Below, piece by piece: positions 9,826 to 19,792 of a DNA stretch of 64,000 bases. The notes beneath the pieces were generated by a model. It made no database searches, was not told the DNA's origin, and saw only the letters and a program-made list of their open reading frames with translations. This DNA is from Pseudomonadota bacterium (lineage in GTDB: Bacteria > Pseudomonadota > Gammaproteobacteria > Steroidobacterales > Woeseiaceae). The position numbers were made by a program, and so were the translations under genes. Within the stretch, counting starts at the first letter, position 1; each line of letters begins with the position of its first letter. The stretch lies in the NCBI GenBank assembly GCA_022560695.1, contig JADFSP010000006.1, positions 33,916-97,915 of the forward strand, written 5' to 3'.

Positions 9826-10889
9826 CTAGTGTGACATTTGCGCAATTTTCAACATGGCCTCGAGACTGCGATCAACGTCAGCCTCGGTCGTCGACCAATT
9901 GCAAACGCTGATGCGCATTGCCGTCTTCTGCTGCCAGACCGTTACGCCGCACCAGCAGGTACCTTCACGCTGAATCTCGTCGATGATTCTTCGGGTGGTC
10001 ACATCATCGCCAAAAGAGATCAACACCTGGTTGAGGACCACGTCGTTCAATATCTCGAAACAGGCCTTTCGAAACCCGTCTGCAAATCGTTGCGCCAAGC
10101 CGCAGCAGCGCGCGACAAGATCATCGACACCCTGCCGACCGAGTGATCGCAGCGCCGCCCAGACATCGATGCCGCGCGCGCGTCGCGAAAATTCAGGTGT
10201 GAAGTCGGAGGGATTACGAAATTCAGATTCCGTAGTCAGGTATTCGGCGGTTATCGACATGGCAGCCTTCAGGGCCGCCCCGTCACGCACGAACGCGACT
10301 CCACTATCGTAGGGCACGTTGAGCCATTTGTGGGCATCTGTTGCCCACGAGTCCGCGTCCTCGATACCCGCGGCCAGATGGCGGTAGTCTGCCGCCGCTG
10401 CCGCCCACAATCCGAATGCGCCGTCCACATGCACCCATGCGCCGGCAGGACGAACCGCCGCGCAAATTTTGCCGATCGGATCGAACGCGCCGGTATTGAC
10501 GTTTCCTGCCTGTGTGCAGACGATCGTCGGGCCTTCGACCTTCGGTATTTCGTCCGCGATCATGCGACCCTGATTGTCAACCGGAATGCGCTCGGCGCGA
10601 TCTCTGCCGAGGCCCAGCATGCCGAGTGATTTGATGACCGTCGGGTGCGCCTCCGCGCTGACAATTACCGTGATCGGCGGCGCTCCGACAAGTCTGTCGG
10701 CTTCGACGTCTCATCCAGCATTGCCAGAATTTCGGCATCCGTGGAACCCTCGTCAGGCATGGGCTCGATAAAGCCGGCTACGGCTGTGACAGCTTGCGCA
10801 CTTGGCGCGACATGGCGATCCGCAATTTCGTCTCGATATCGAATGCCGCGTTTGGCGGCGTCCAGCAGAATATTCCTGATCGAATTCAA
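9826..10889 (-). pseudogene. PLP-dependent group II decarboxylase, internally deleted and frameshifted
   Basis: Two fragments of one gene are visible. The N-terminal piece (10889 down to about 10690) begins MNSIRNILLDAAKRGIRYRDE. The C-terminal piece continues in another frame from GAPPITVIVSAEAHPTV (about 10690) through QAGNVNTGAFDPIG and the PLP-lysine motif DAHKWLNVPYD to the end at 9826. At the junction near 10690 the text passes directly from the N-terminal arm to the segment that in intact tyrosine/aromatic-amino-acid decarboxylase-like proteins lies about 100 residues later. The lost segment contains the substrate- and PLP-phosphate-binding part (the GGTxAN region). The gene follows an MFS transporter by ten bases, so the pair may once have handled one substrate. 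The C-terminal part alone should be inactive. Confidence 0.85.
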
Positions 10890-10899
10890 AACCTGACTC

Positions 10900-12096
10900 C
10901 TACATTTTTGTCATTGTCTGCGAGCGCCGCAGTAGTGGATCGCGGCGGACCAGGAGCAGCGCCACGAAAATGATGAGCAGAATCGGAATCGGAACGAGCA
11001 TCAACCTGGACCAGCCGAAATAATGCATGACGGTGCCGGCCAGAAGAGATGCAATCGCTGATGTGCCGAATACGAGGAACTCGTTCGCCGCTTGCGCCTG
11101 GAAGCGCTCCGACATCGAGTAGGTGTACGTCAGCATCGTGGTACCGCCGACATACAGGAAATTCCAGCCGACACCGAGCAATATCAATGCTCCCCAGTAA
11201 TGCAACACCGATTGTCCCTGCAACGCGACGATAGAGGTCCCAAGCAGCCCGAGCGCGCCAAAGAACATCATTCGCGTGACCCCCAGACGCTCGATCAGAA
11301 AGCCTGACACGAGTGACGGAACGTACATGCCGAGCACGTGCGCGCGAATGACGCCGGCCGTCTGCTCGATCGAATAGCCGTCATTGATGTGCATGCTCAG
11401 CGGCGTCGCCGTCATGACCAGCGTCATGAGCCCGTAACCGACGGTGCCGCCGAGCACCGCAACGAGGAATACCGGTTGCCGCACAATCTGCCGCAACCCC
11501 CGGCTCGGTCGACCATCGTCCTCATGGAATGACTCGTCCGCGGACTTCAGCCGCAGAAGCAGAACCGCCTGGACCAGGTAAAGCGCGGCAAGGGCCAGCA
11601 TCGTCCCCGCGTAGGGCACGTCGCTAACCCAATTCTGGCCGCGCGTCGCGAGTTCCGGGCCTATCAGCGCACCGCCGATCGAGCCGACAAGCACGAATGA
11701 AACCGCCCTTGCGGTATAACGGGCTGGCACGCTTTCAGCCGCCGCATACCGGTATTGCTGTGTAAACGCCATGTTGATGCCGAACATCGCCGCGGCGACG
11801 ATAAACATCGCAAAACTCGCTTCGGACAATGCGTACGCGGCGACAAGCACTGCGATAACAGCCGACAAAGAAGCGATTGCGAATCCACGGCTTCGACCCA
11901 ATCTGCGCATTAACAAAGTCGCCGGGATCGTTGTCGCCGCGATTGCGACCACCATCATCGAAATCGGCAGCGTTGACCAGGCCGGATCGCTGGTCAGATC
12001 CGCGCCAATGATTCCACCCAACGTAACGATGACAATGGAACCGGTAGCCGAAATCAGCTGGCAAATAACGAGAATGATCAGATTGTTTTTTTGCAT
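10900..12096 (-). CDS. MFS transporter
   Basis: This 398-residue major facilitator has about twelve hydrophobic helices and the loop 2-3 signature as RRLGRSRGF. I start it at MQKNNLIIL (12096), directly before the first membrane helix. An upstream in-frame ATG at 12183 would add a Cys/Lys-rich segment that overlaps the promoter of the divergent gene. The substrate is not evident from sequence. The downstream decarboxylase relic suggests amino acid or amine derivatives, but this is inference only. Confidence 0.85.
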   Translation of the reverse strand: MQKNNLIILVICQLISATGSIVIVTLGGIIGADLTSDPAWSTLPISMMVVAIAATTIPATLLMRRLGRSRGFAIASLSAVIAVLVAAYALSEASFAMFIVAAAMFGINMAFTQQYRYAAAESVPARYTARAVSFVLVGSIGGALIGPELATRGQNWVSDVPYAGTMLALAALYLVQAVLLLRLKSADESFHEDDGRPSRGLRQIVRQPVFLVAVLGGTVGYGLMTLVMTATPLSMHINDGYSIEQTAGVIRAHVLGMYVPSLVSGFLIERLGVTRMMFFGALGLLGTSIVALQGQSVLHYWGALILLGVGWNFLYVGGTTMLTYTYSMSERFQAQAANEFLVFGTSAIASLLAGTVMHYFGWSRLMLVPIPILLIIFVALLLVRRDPLLRRSQTMTKM

Positions 12097-12173
12097 TCGC
12101 GGTGCCGCACAGCGAAATTTGTGCCGCATTTTCACACATTTGCCGCATGACTTTCTGCCTTTCGGGGAAAACG

Positions 12174-12179
12174 TATAAT
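12174..12179 (+). promoter_or_regulatory. TATAAT -10 box immediately before the RNase AM gene
   Basis: A consensus TATAAT lies nine bases before the GTG start at 12189, so transcription would begin within a few bases of the start codon and give a leaderless or near-leaderless mRNA. The -35 is weak. Confidence 0.5.
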
Positions 12180-12188
12180 GCACTTGTC

Positions 12189-13010
12189 GTGATTATTGAT
12201 CTGCATACACATACCACTGCCTCCGACGGAATATTGAGCCCTGTCGAGCTGTTACGGCACGCGAACGAAAACGATGTCGACATGCTTGCTATCACCGACC
12301 ACGATACGCTCGACGCTTTCACGCAGCTGAACGGGCAGGCACCAGGAATTCCAAAGCTAATTACAGGAATCGAGTTGTCGACTGCCTGGCATGGCAGTGG
12401 AATTCACATCCTTGGTCTCAACGTCGACGCGTCGAACGACATACTCCGGCGTGGCATCGAGAGGCAGCAATACGCCCGGTTGCGACGCGCAGAGACGATC
12501 GCCCGGCGATTGACGAAACTCGGGATCGAAAATCCATTGCACGCCGTTCGTGCGATTGCAGGCAATGGCAGTATTGGCCGTCCGCATTTCGCACAGCATC
12601 TCGTCGACATCGGATTTGTGCGCGATCTGCGAACTGCGTTTCGCAAATACCTTGGCGCCGGCAAGCTGGGTGACGTCAATCGTGGCTGGGCATCGATGCA
12701 GGACATCGTTGCATGGATTCTGACCGCCGGTGGCATCCCCGTCGTAGCACACCCGGCGAAATATCGGTTCACGATGACCAAGCTGCGATGTTTGCTTGAT
12801 GACTTCAAGGATGCGGGCGGTCAGGGAATCGAAGTCATCTGCGGTCATCAGTCCTCGGCGACGACGCTGCAACTTGCCAGTCTTGCCGAGGATCTCGAAC
12901 TGCTGGCTTCCTGCGGCTCGGACTTCCATCAACCCGGCTTGCCCTGGTCGCGCCCCGGTGGCTTTGCACAGCTTCCGGACTCGCTTCGCAAGGTGTGGGA
13001 AGCATGGTAG
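12189..13010 (+). CDS. rnm: PHP-domain phosphoesterase, RNase AM (YciV/TrpH) family
   Basis: This is a metal-dependent PHP phosphoesterase of 273 residues. The N terminus from the GTG start reads VIIDLHTHTTASDG, the first PHP motif. Further metal ligands appear in TDHDTLDAF, GIELSTAW, a mid-domain VAHPAKYR and the C-terminal SDFHQPG. The family includes E. coli YciV, which trims 5' ends of rRNA and degrades 3',5'-nucleoside bisphosphates. The GTG start is chosen because it directly precedes the conserved DLHTH block and follows a TATAAT box. The end overlaps the downstream arfB start by seven bases. Confidence 0.9.
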   Translation: MIIDLHTHTTASDGILSPVELLRHANENDVDMLAITDHDTLDAFTQLNGQAPGIPKLITGIELSTAWHGSGIHILGLNVDASNDILRRGIERQQYARLRRAETIARRLTKLGIENPLHAVRAIAGNGSIGRPHFAQHLVDIGFVRDLRTAFRKYLGAGKLGDVNRGWASMQDIVAWILTAGGIPVVAHPAKYRFTMTKLRCLLDDFKDAGGQGIEVICGHQSSATTLQLASLAEDLELLASCGSDFHQPGLPWSRPGGFAQLPDSLRKVWEAW

Positions 13011-13432
13011 CGCTTGTCCCTATTTCCGCCGACCTGTCGATTCCGCTGGACGATATCGAGTTCGCGGCAATCAAGTCACAAGGCTCCGGCGGCCAGAACG
13101 TCAACAAAGTTGCAACCGCCATTCACCTGCGTTTCGACATTGGCAAATGCAAAGCGCTGCCCGATTCGGTCAAAGAAAGGCTGCATGCCATCGATGACGG
13201 CCGGATCTCATCCGGTGGAATCGTCATCATCAAGGCGCAGCAATTTCGCAGCCAGGATCGCAACAAGCGTGCCGCAATTGAGCGCCTGCAAGACCTGATC
13301 CGCGGCGCAATGGCCGAAGAGAAACCTCGCGTGCCGACGAAGCCCAGCAAACGGTCCAGGAAACAGCGAGTCGAATCCAAGCGCCGCCGGGGACAATTAA
13401 AGGTAGCACGCGGCAAAATCAAGGACGATTAG
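13004..13432 (+). CDS. arfB: Alternative ribosome-rescue factor / peptidyl-tRNA hydrolase
   Basis: This 142-residue class I release-factor-like protein hydrolyses peptidyl-tRNA on stalled ribosomes. The catalytic loop KSQGSGGQNVNKV holds the GGQ motif, and the C-terminal tail is strongly basic (KPSKRSRKQRVESKRRRG), as needed to enter the empty mRNA channel. The ATG at 13004 follows GGGAAGC; a GTG at 12995 is the alternative. It overlaps rnm upstream and overlaps the end of the convergent regulator gene by 14 bases. Confidence 0.95.
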   Translation: MVALVPISADLSIPLDDIEFAAIKSQGSGGQNVNKVATAIHLRFDIGKCKALPDSVKERLHAIDDGRISSGGIVIIKAQQFRSQDRNKRAAIERLQDLIRGAMAEEKPRVPTKPSKRSRKQRVESKRRRGQLKVARGKIKDD

Positions 13433-15323
13433 AGGCGCCTTGATCACTGGGACACGTCACCGCCGCACTGGTCCAGGTGCAGCCATTATCTTCCCAGTAT
13501 TGCGAGATGCCTAACGCGTCCATGAGATCGAGAAAATCATCGCGCTCGCGCAGCGGCTGCATCTCGGGAATAAACAGCAAGTCCATCTCGAATGCCTCAC
13601 CCGGGGCTTCCAGTCGTCTTGCGACGTCCATCGCGCCGTCCAGATCGCCGAGCAGCCCGCGCGTTACGAATTCAGCCTGCCCGCTGATCTGATTCGCGGC
13701 CACGGCCATGTCGATTGCTTCGAGCGCAACGACGGTCGTCGCGGGATCTGCAAAAGCGGCGAATAACGGATCGATCCAGATCGCCGTCCCCCCGGCTCTC
13801 TCGATCGCGGCTTTGCTCCGCTCGTAGGCCTCATCCAGTCTATCGTCACGAGCAAGCAACAATGCGTAACCGAATGCGTGGGTAGTGCCGCCGGCCCCGA
13901 GTTTTTCCGATCGCTCGTAGAACTCGTAAGCCATCGGCCGGTTGTCCACCCAGGTGTAGGCGGCTGCCAGGCGACTGTTGATGACTGCCGACGTTGGATC
14001 GATTTCCTGCGCCGCGCGCACTTGATCCAGGGCTGCGTCGAGCCTGCCGACACTGGCGAGCATGCGCGAGTACCAGTTGAACGCGTTTGAATCGACAACA
14101 TCCGCGTGAGTCGCACGCACATAAGCCTGTTCGGCCTGTTTCCAGTTTTTTTTCTTGTGGAAGATAAAACCGAAAACAGCATTGCCAGCATCACGGATAC
14201 TGTCGTCGACCTCGATACCTTCCTCGACAGTATCGATCGCTGCCCGATACATCTCGTCCAGGGGCGCGTCGCGGTATTCCGGCAATAATGCATACGCGGT
14301 TGCAAGCTGCAGGTATGCAGGACCGAATTGCCGGTCGAGCCGAATCGTGTCCTGGAACAACTCGATGGCGTCTTCGAGATTGCCTGGTTGCCCTCTGCGC
14401 TCGAAAACAAACAAGCCACGCATATATCGGTCATACGCGCGGAAATTGGCAGGACGACTCCTCGACACCAATGTCTGAGGGGACGACCCGAAGAGATCAT
14501 TGCGAACCATCGCCGCGAGCCGTTCCTGCAAATCAAATATTTCCTCGAGTCGGCCCGTGACACTGCCCGACGCAATGCTGACACCACTGCCCCCGTCGGC
14601 GATATCGTAAGATATCTTCAAAGTATCGCCGCTTCTCTGCACGGTGCCGACCAAAACGCTGTCGACCTTGAGGATCGCAGCGATTTCGATGAGTTCTTCG
14701 TCTTCATAAGAAACGCGACCACTCTTGACTGCAAAATCCGGAATGTTGTGCAGTGTTTGCATGAGCTCTTCCTTGAATCCGGAAACAAGATACTGGTCAT
14801 CTTCATTGCCGCTGAGGTTGGCAAACGGCAGAACGCCGATTGAGCGCGGTGGCGCGGGCAGCATCGTCCATATGACTGCAGTTACCATCGCGAGCGCGGC
14901 GACCATCGCAATTATTTTCCAATGCCGCCCCGAGACGCGGTCCAGCAGCGCACCCGATGGCATGGCGACAGGCGCTGGCGCATCAGGGTGCTGCAACCTG
15001 ATTTTCTTCTTGAGCCGGTAGCCGCGGCGCGTCAGCGTCTCGATATATTGATAGGGGCGATCCCGGTCGCCCAGGTGCCCCCGCAACTGGTGCAGGCAGC
15101 GATTGATCGGCTCGTCGCTTATTGGACGGCCATCCCAGAGTTCGCTGATCAGTTCGTCACGCGTGACCATGTCGCCGTCCCGACATGCCAGCGCCAACAG
15201 GACACCGAAGACCAGGGGCTCCGGGTGTTCCTCCTGGTCCCCGCGGCGCAGCACGCCCCGCGCAGGCAGAACTTCCCACTCCCCCAGCTCGAATCCCCTG
15301 TTGAGTTCCTCTTTTGTGGGCAT
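13419..15323 (-). CDS. Winged-helix transcriptional regulator with membrane helix and TPR domain
   Basis: This 634-residue, CadC-like one-component regulator has an OmpR/PhoB-type winged helix at about residues 10-110 (DELISELWDGRPISDEPINRCLHQLRGHLGD). A single transmembrane helix lies near 138-155 (WKIIAMVAALAMVTAVIW). A FlgO/TolB-N-like domain follows (IGVLPFANLSGNEDDQYLVSGFKEEL), then tetratricopeptide repeats to the C terminus. The topology places the DNA-binding domain in the cytoplasm and the TPR sensor in the periplasm. Its target genes are not evident. It is convergent with arfB and its promoter must lie in 15324-15537. Confidence 0.85.
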   Translation of the reverse strand: MPTKEELNRGFELGEWEVLPARGVLRRGDQEEHPEPLVFGVLLALACRDGDMVTRDELISELWDGRPISDEPINRCLHQLRGHLGDRDRPYQYIETLTRRGYRLKKKIRLQHPDAPAPVAMPSGALLDRVSGRHWKIIAMVAALAMVTAVIWTMLPAPPRSIGVLPFANLSGNEDDQYLVSGFKEELMQTLHNIPDFAVKSGRVSYEDEELIEIAAILKVDSVLVGTVQRSGDTLKISYDIADGGSGVSIASGSVTGRLEEIFDLQERLAAMVRNDLFGSSPQTLVSRSRPANFRAYDRYMRGLFVFERRGQPGNLEDAIELFQDTIRLDRQFGPAYLQLATAYALLPEYRDAPLDEMYRAAIDTVEEGIEVDDSIRDAGNAVFGFIFHKKKNWKQAEQAYVRATHADVVDSNAFNWYSRMLASVGRLDAALDQVRAAQEIDPTSAVINSRLAAAYTWVDNRPMAYEFYERSEKLGAGGTTHAFGYALLLARDDRLDEAYERSKAAIERAGGTAIWIDPLFAAFADPATTVVALEAIDMAVAANQISGQAEFVTRGLLGDLDGAMDVARRLEAPGEAFEMDLLFIPEMQPLRERDDFLDLMDALGISQYWEDNGCTWTSAAVTCPSDQGASNRP

Positions 15324-15537
15324 TCAAACCATCTCTGACGGCGGCCCGCTTCCCGGCCGCCCCGTTTATATTAACCCGAACGGTCAGATTACGACGAGTT
15401 CGGGCGACACGTCGACGACCGCCGTGTCTGTTTTCCGGTCGTTCGATTGCAACATCCGGCGAACGGCTTGAATCGCGGGTCGCATGTCTGGCTGGAAGCG
15501 GCCCCGGTGAAGACCGCGGGTATTGCTGAGACCGCTT

Positions 15538-17214
15538 CTAAAAAAGCCCCTTGATCCTGCCATCGCTATTCAAACCTATGCTGCTCGCTGCCGGATTTCT
15601 CGGCAGGCCTGGCATGGTCATGATGGTGCCGCAAATTACCACGATAAACTCGGCACCCGCGGCAAGTCGAATTTCGCGAATCGGCACAACGTGACCTTCC
15701 GGTGCTCCCAGCAACTTTGGATCGGTCGAGAAACTGAACTGTGTTTTCGCCATACACACGGGATAAAGACCATAACCCGCGTCTTCAAACTGCCTGAATT
15801 GGTCACGGACTATCTTATCCGCGATGATATCGTCGGCTCCATAGATCTCTCTTGCGACACGTCGCGCCTTTTCCCACAGGGGAAGGTCGTCACTGTAGAG
15901 CGTCCGGAACTGTGCGGTCCCGCCGTCACATAGTTCGGCCACTTGTTCGGCAAGTTCGGTCGCGCCTTTGCCACCATCCGCCCAGTGGGTGCATTCGACC
16001 GCCTGCACGCCGAAATTTTCGCAATATTGCTGGACGGCCTGACATTCCGCATCCGTGTCGGCCGTGAACCGGTTGATGGCGACGACGACCGGAACGCCAA
16101 AATGCCCGAGATTACGAATATGACGGCCGAGGTTCCTGCTGCCTGCTTTGAGGGCGACGATATTCTCCTTGCCCAATGCATCTTTCGCCACACCGCCATG
16201 CATCTTCAGCGCCCTGATCGTCGTAACGAGAACCACCGCATCGGGTTTTAGACCGGCCTTGCGACACTTGATGTCGAAAAAATTCTCGGCACCCAGATCA
16301 GCGCCGAATCCTGCCTCGGTTACAACGTAATCGGCGAGTTTCAGCGCCGTGGTGGTTGCGATCACCGAATTGCAACCATGCGCGATATTCGCGAATGGCC
16401 CGCCGTGCATCAACGCCGGGTTGTTCTCGATTGTCTGCACGAGATTGGGTTGCAGCGCATCGCGCAACAATGCCGTCATTGCTCCCTGGGCATTTAGCTG
16501 CCGGACAGTGACGGGTTCATTCTTGCGCGTATAACCCAGGACAATGTTGCCGAGTCGATTTTCGAGATCCTGCAGATCCGTCGAAAGACAGAATATCGCC
16601 ATGACTTCGGACGCCGCCGTGATATCGAAGCCGGCTTCGCGGACGACGCCGTTGTGAAATCCGCCGAGTCCCGAAGTAACGCTGCGCAAGGTACGATCAT
16701 TCATGTCCACAACGCGGCGCCACGTCACGCGACGGGGATCGATATTCAGCTCGTTTTCCCAGTGCATGTGATTGTCGATCAGCGCCGCAAGCAGGTTATT
16801 GGCCGCACCGATAGCGTGAAAATCGCCCGTAAAATGCAGGTTGATGTCAGTCATTGGCACAACCTGCGCGTAGCCGCCACCGGCCGCACCGCCCTTCATG
16901 CCAAAACACGGTCCGAGACTGGGTTCGCGAAGACAGATAACCGCCTGCTTGCCCATGAGGTTGAGCGCATCACCAAGACCGACCGTTGTCGTGGTCTTGC
17001 CCTCGCCAGCCGGCGTCGGTGTCACGGCTGTAACAAGAATCAATTTTCCATCGGCCTGATGCCCGTTCTGGCGAATGAAATCGGCGCTGATCTTTGCTTT
17101 GTCGCGACCATAGAGAATCAACGACTCAGCCGGAATGCCGAGCTTCTCGCCAATCTCCTCGATCGGGCGCACGTCGGCGGACTGTGCAATTTCGATGTCG
17201 CTTTTCACGTTCAC
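15538..17214 (-). CDS. fhs: Formate--tetrahydrofolate ligase
   Basis: This 558-residue enzyme makes 10-formyl-THF from formate, THF and ATP. The P-loop [16 protein letters not shown] lies near residue 65, and the family blocks [43 protein letters not shown] and [17 protein letters not shown] are intact. It ends in the usual PGLPRNPAA...GLF tail. The gene stands alone, without folD or formate dehydrogenase genes, and is divergent from the fic gene across the repeat array. It probably works in one-carbon salvage rather than acetogenesis. Confidence 0.97.
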   Translation of the reverse strand: MNVKSDIEIAQSADVRPIEEIGEKLGIPAESLILYGRDKAKISADFIRQNGHQADGKLILVTAVTPTPAGEGKTTTTVGLGDALNLMGKQAVICLREPSLGPCFGMKGGAAGGGYAQVVPMTDINLHFTGDFHAIGAANNLLAALIDNHMHWENELNIDPRRVTWRRVVDMNDRTLRSVTSGLGGFHNGVVREAGFDITAASEVMAIFCLSTDLQDLENRLGNIVLGYTRKNEPVTVRQLNAQGAMTALLRDALQPNLVQTIENNPALMHGGPFANIAHGCNSVIATTTALKLADYVVTEAGFGADLGAENFFDIKCRKAGLKPDAVVLVTTIRALKMHGGVAKDALGKENIVALKAGSRNLGRHIRNLGHFGVPVVVAINRFTADTDAECQAVQQYCENFGVQAVECTHWADGGKGATELAEQVAELCDGGTAQFRTLYSDDLPLWEKARRVAREIYGADDIIADKIVRDQFRQFEDAGYGLYPVCMAKTQFSFSTDPKLLGAPEGHVVPIREIRLAAGAEFIVVICGTIMTMPGLPRNPAASSIGLNSDGRIKGLF

Positions 17215-17381
17215 GTCGCGTCCTTGATCAATGGTTGTCAGAGCCGGCTGCGGATTCTATAGCAAAGGAGTATCGGGGGTGCAGCGATACGGCAACAAAT
17301 GAAATCCCGCGCTGCGCGCCCAATTTCCCGAGCCGCGAAAAGCCGACCCAAACAACGATTTCCGTACCTGGGTCACGCATC

Positions 17382-17750
17382 TGTCGATGCAATCGACCTA
17401 TACTCCGAACCTGTCGAAAATACCGCAGAAAATCGACATATCCTCGGAACGTGTCGATGAAATCGACACCAGCGCATAATATGTCGATAAATCGCATTTG
17501 TTTCGACATATCGTTGGAACCTGTCGATGAAATCGACACAAGTCCGTCATATGTCGATAAATCGCTGTTATATCGACATATCGTTGGAACCTGTCGATGA
17601 AATCGACACAAGTCCGTCATATGTCGATAAATCGCTGTTATATCGACATATCGTCGGAACCTGTCGATGAAATCGACACAAGTACCTCATATGTCGATAA
17701 AATGCTTATTATTCGACATATCCTTGGAACCTGTCGATGAATTCGACACA
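17382..17750. repeat. Array of 70-bp direct repeats built from TGTCGA dyads, upstream of fic
   Basis: Units begin with TCGACATA at 17433, 17503, 17573, 17643 and 17713, exactly 70 bases apart. A degenerate half-unit lies at 17382-17432 and the last copy is truncated at 17750. Two central units are nearly identical. Each full unit holds four TGTCGA half-sites arranged as two dyads: TGTCGAT-3 nt-ATCGACA, and 11-base arms ATATGTCGATA/TATCGACATAT (17549-17559 and 17571-17581) across unit boundaries. The array ends 27 bases before the fic ATG. It looks like a multi-site operator or iteron block. Reading frames that run through it are incidental. Confidence 0.9.
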
Positions 17751-17777
17751 TTGTCCGGCCGCCGGAGGGCCTCGCAA

Positions 17778-18938
17778 ATGCCTGATTTCGATCCGAAACA
17801 GCCGTATAACGGCCTTCCCATGCTGCCGCCGCCGCTTGAACTCATCGAAACGACGGCCATTTTGAAAAAGTGCATCGATGCCCGCGTCGCCCTGGCTGAG
17901 CTCAAACAGGCAGCGGAGTTGATCCCGAATGCCGCTGTTCTCGTCAATGCCCTGCCACTCCTCGAGGCCCGCGCCAGTTCCGAGATCGAAAACATCGTCA
18001 CAACAACCGATAAGCTGTTCGAGTTTGCCGACGTAGCCGAAGACAAGGCCGATGCCGCCACGAAAGAGGCCCTGCGATACCGCACTGCACTTTATGAGGG
18101 CAGCAAGATGGTGCAACGTGGCATGCTGACAACGGATATGGCCATTCATATCTGCAGCACGGTCAAGGGCCGGGAACTCGACTTGCGCGACACGTCCGGA
18201 ACCACGCTCAAAAACAGAATGTCGGGCAAAGTGATCTACACGCCCCCGATCGGCCAGAAATTGCTGCAGAAGATGCTCGACAACTGGGCCGACTTCAATC
18301 AGGGCTATAAAGAAATCGATCCGCTCGTGCGCATGGCGATACAACATTATCAGTTTGAGGCAATTCACCCGTTTTCGGACGGCAATGGCCGTACCGGTCG
18401 CATTCTGAATATCCTGTTCCTCGTCGAACACGGACTGCTGGATTCACCGATCCTGTACTTGAGCCGCTTCATCATCCGCAACAAGGCCGATTACTACCGC
18501 TTGATCAAGGAAGTCACGTATTCGCAGTCATGGTCAGCGTGGATTCTGTTTATTCTCAATGGTGTCGAAGAAACGTGCATCTGGACCACGGACAAGATCA
18601 AGGCCATACGTGAATTGATGGACCACACGGCACAATTCGTGCAATTGAAGCTACCAAAAATTTACTCCTGGGAGCTTGTCGAATTGTTGTTCAAACAACC
18701 CTATTGCCGCATCGGAAATCTTGTTGACTTAGGCCTAGCGAAGCGACAGACGGCATCGACCTATCTGAAGCAGCTCTGTCAATTGCGTGTACTCAAGGAA
18801 GTGAAATCAGGCCGCGAAAATCTTTTCGTACACCCTAAATACATCGAACTGTTGACTGGAGAAGAGAACGTTTGGGTCTACTACGACGGCATCGACACCG
18901 AGACCGAGACCGCCGAACCCGTGGAGCTATCGGCCTGA
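17778..18938 (+). CDS. fic: Fic-family protein AMP-transferase with C-terminal winged helix
   Basis: This 386-residue Fic protein should transfer AMP (or another nucleotide) from NTP to hydroxyl side chains of target proteins. The catalytic loop HPFSDGNGRTGR is intact at 197-208 (H197). An N-terminal autoinhibitory motif of class II Fic proteins is seen as S67-xxx-E71-N72 in ASSEIENI. Residues about 296-355 form a winged-helix domain (ELVELLFKQPYCRIGNLV followed by AKRQTASTYLKQL), as in the Shewanella Fic whose structure is known. The start at 17778 has GGAGGG nine bases upstream. The 70-bp dyad array directly upstream suggests autoregulation through the winged helix. No Fic antitoxin gene is adjacent, consistent with built-in inhibition. 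Confidence 0.93.
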   Translation: MPDFDPKQPYNGLPMLPPPLELIETTAILKKCIDARVALAELKQAAELIPNAAVLVNALPLLEARASSEIENIVTTTDKLFEFADVAEDKADAATKEALRYRTALYEGSKMVQRGMLTTDMAIHICSTVKGRELDLRDTSGTTLKNRMSGKVIYTPPIGQKLLQKMLDNWADFNQGYKEIDPLVRMAIQHYQFEAIHPFSDGNGRTGRILNILFLVEHGLLDSPILYLSRFIIRNKADYYRLIKEVTYSQSWSAWILFILNGVEETCIWTTDKIKAIRELMDHTAQFVQLKLPKIYSWELVELLFKQPYCRIGNLVDLGLAKRQTASTYLKQLCQLRVLKEVKSGRENLFVHPKYIELLTGEENVWVYYDGIDTETETAEPVELSA

Positions 18939-18967
18939 TACTCCGTCAAGGGTACATTGATGAAGTA

Positions 18968-19720
18968 TTACGTTTCTTCTGCGGCCTGGGCCGAAAATTC
19001 CGGTTGATTGTCCATCATTCGCCGGTATAAGAGACCAAATGCCGTTTGCTTCAGTGTATCCGTAATGATGCCGTCAACATCGCAGCCTTCCGCAAGACTG
19101 ACTAGTCGCTCGAATGTTCGACAGAAATTGTGCGTATGGCGATGACGAATCTCAGTGCCATATAACAACTCGCCCAATCCTCCCTCTTCCAGAAAATCAG
19201 CGGTTAAGAATTGTCGCGCAAATATCGTGTAGTCCCCGTTCGAGGCAGTGTGGAAAAGATCGTCCATTTGCTCACGGCTGTATTGGCCACTTCCGTTAGG
19301 ACCAAGACCTGACATCAGCAGCATTCCAGAAATACCGCCGAGCTGCTTGTTGACGTTCTCCGCTATTTTGAAGAACGTCTCCTGCCGGGCGTTCATTTCA
19401 GTCGCCGCAATTGCCTGAGTTTGCTTTTCTGATTGCTCCAACGTTCGCTGTAGTGCCACAGTATTGCGTGCCAACTCACTCTGCTGTATGAAAAGACCCA
19501 GTACGAGCCAGAGAAACGCCAGGGGAGCAAACGCTCCCTCCAGAAAGCTGCCGATGATACCGAGGCTCACGCCTTGCTCCGGATTTGAGCGAACAGCGTT
19601 CGTGACAAACCAGATGCCGCCGGTCATCCAGATGATAGTCACAACTACGCCAAACCAGATACGCCAGTCCTGCTGGCGCACGAAGGCAAAAAATCGGCCT
19701 GTTCTTCGCATTTGTCTCAT
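18968..19720 (-). CDS. Two-helix membrane protein with coiled coil, possibly putAbiC-like
   Basis: This protein is about 250 residues from the ATG at 19720; ATGs at 19753 and 19711 are alternatives. Two N-terminal membrane helices (WFGVVVTIIWMTGGIWFV and a second near AFAPLAFLWLVLGLFI) are followed by a coiled coil (QQSELARNTVALQRTLEQSE) and a soluble domain with QETFFKIAENVNKQ and HNFCRTFERLVSLAE. This order, two helices then coiled coil then FF...HNF-like motifs, resembles the putative phage abortive-infection (putAbiC) group, but I cannot confirm it. It is convergent with fic (29 bases apart) and divergent from the next membrane gene. Confidence 0.65.
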   Translation of the reverse strand: MRQMRRTGRFFAFVRQQDWRIWFGVVVTIIWMTGGIWFVTNAVRSNPEQGVSLGIIGSFLEGAFAPLAFLWLVLGLFIQQSELARNTVALQRTLEQSEKQTQAIAATEMNARQETFFKIAENVNKQLGGISGMLLMSGLGPNGSGQYSREQMDDLFHTASNGDYTIFARQFLTADFLEEGGLGELLYGTEIRHRHTHNFCRTFERLVSLAEGCDVDGIITDTLKQTAFGLLYRRMMDNQPEFSAQAAEET

Positions 19721-19792
19721 AGTGTAACTGCTGCATTGCGAAAAAACTCCCACCGTGCTTAGAATCTGCTGAACTGCAGGCGGAGCTTCCCC

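Noticed and set aside
15314..15529. Short plus-strand frame between the regulator and fhs
   Set aside because: Arg-rich translation, overlap with the regulator start and no ribosome-binding site. The stretch is better seen as promoter region.
17382..17750. CRISPR array
   Set aside because: The 70-bp units are contiguous with no variable spacers, and no cas gene is near. The dyad structure fits an operator block.
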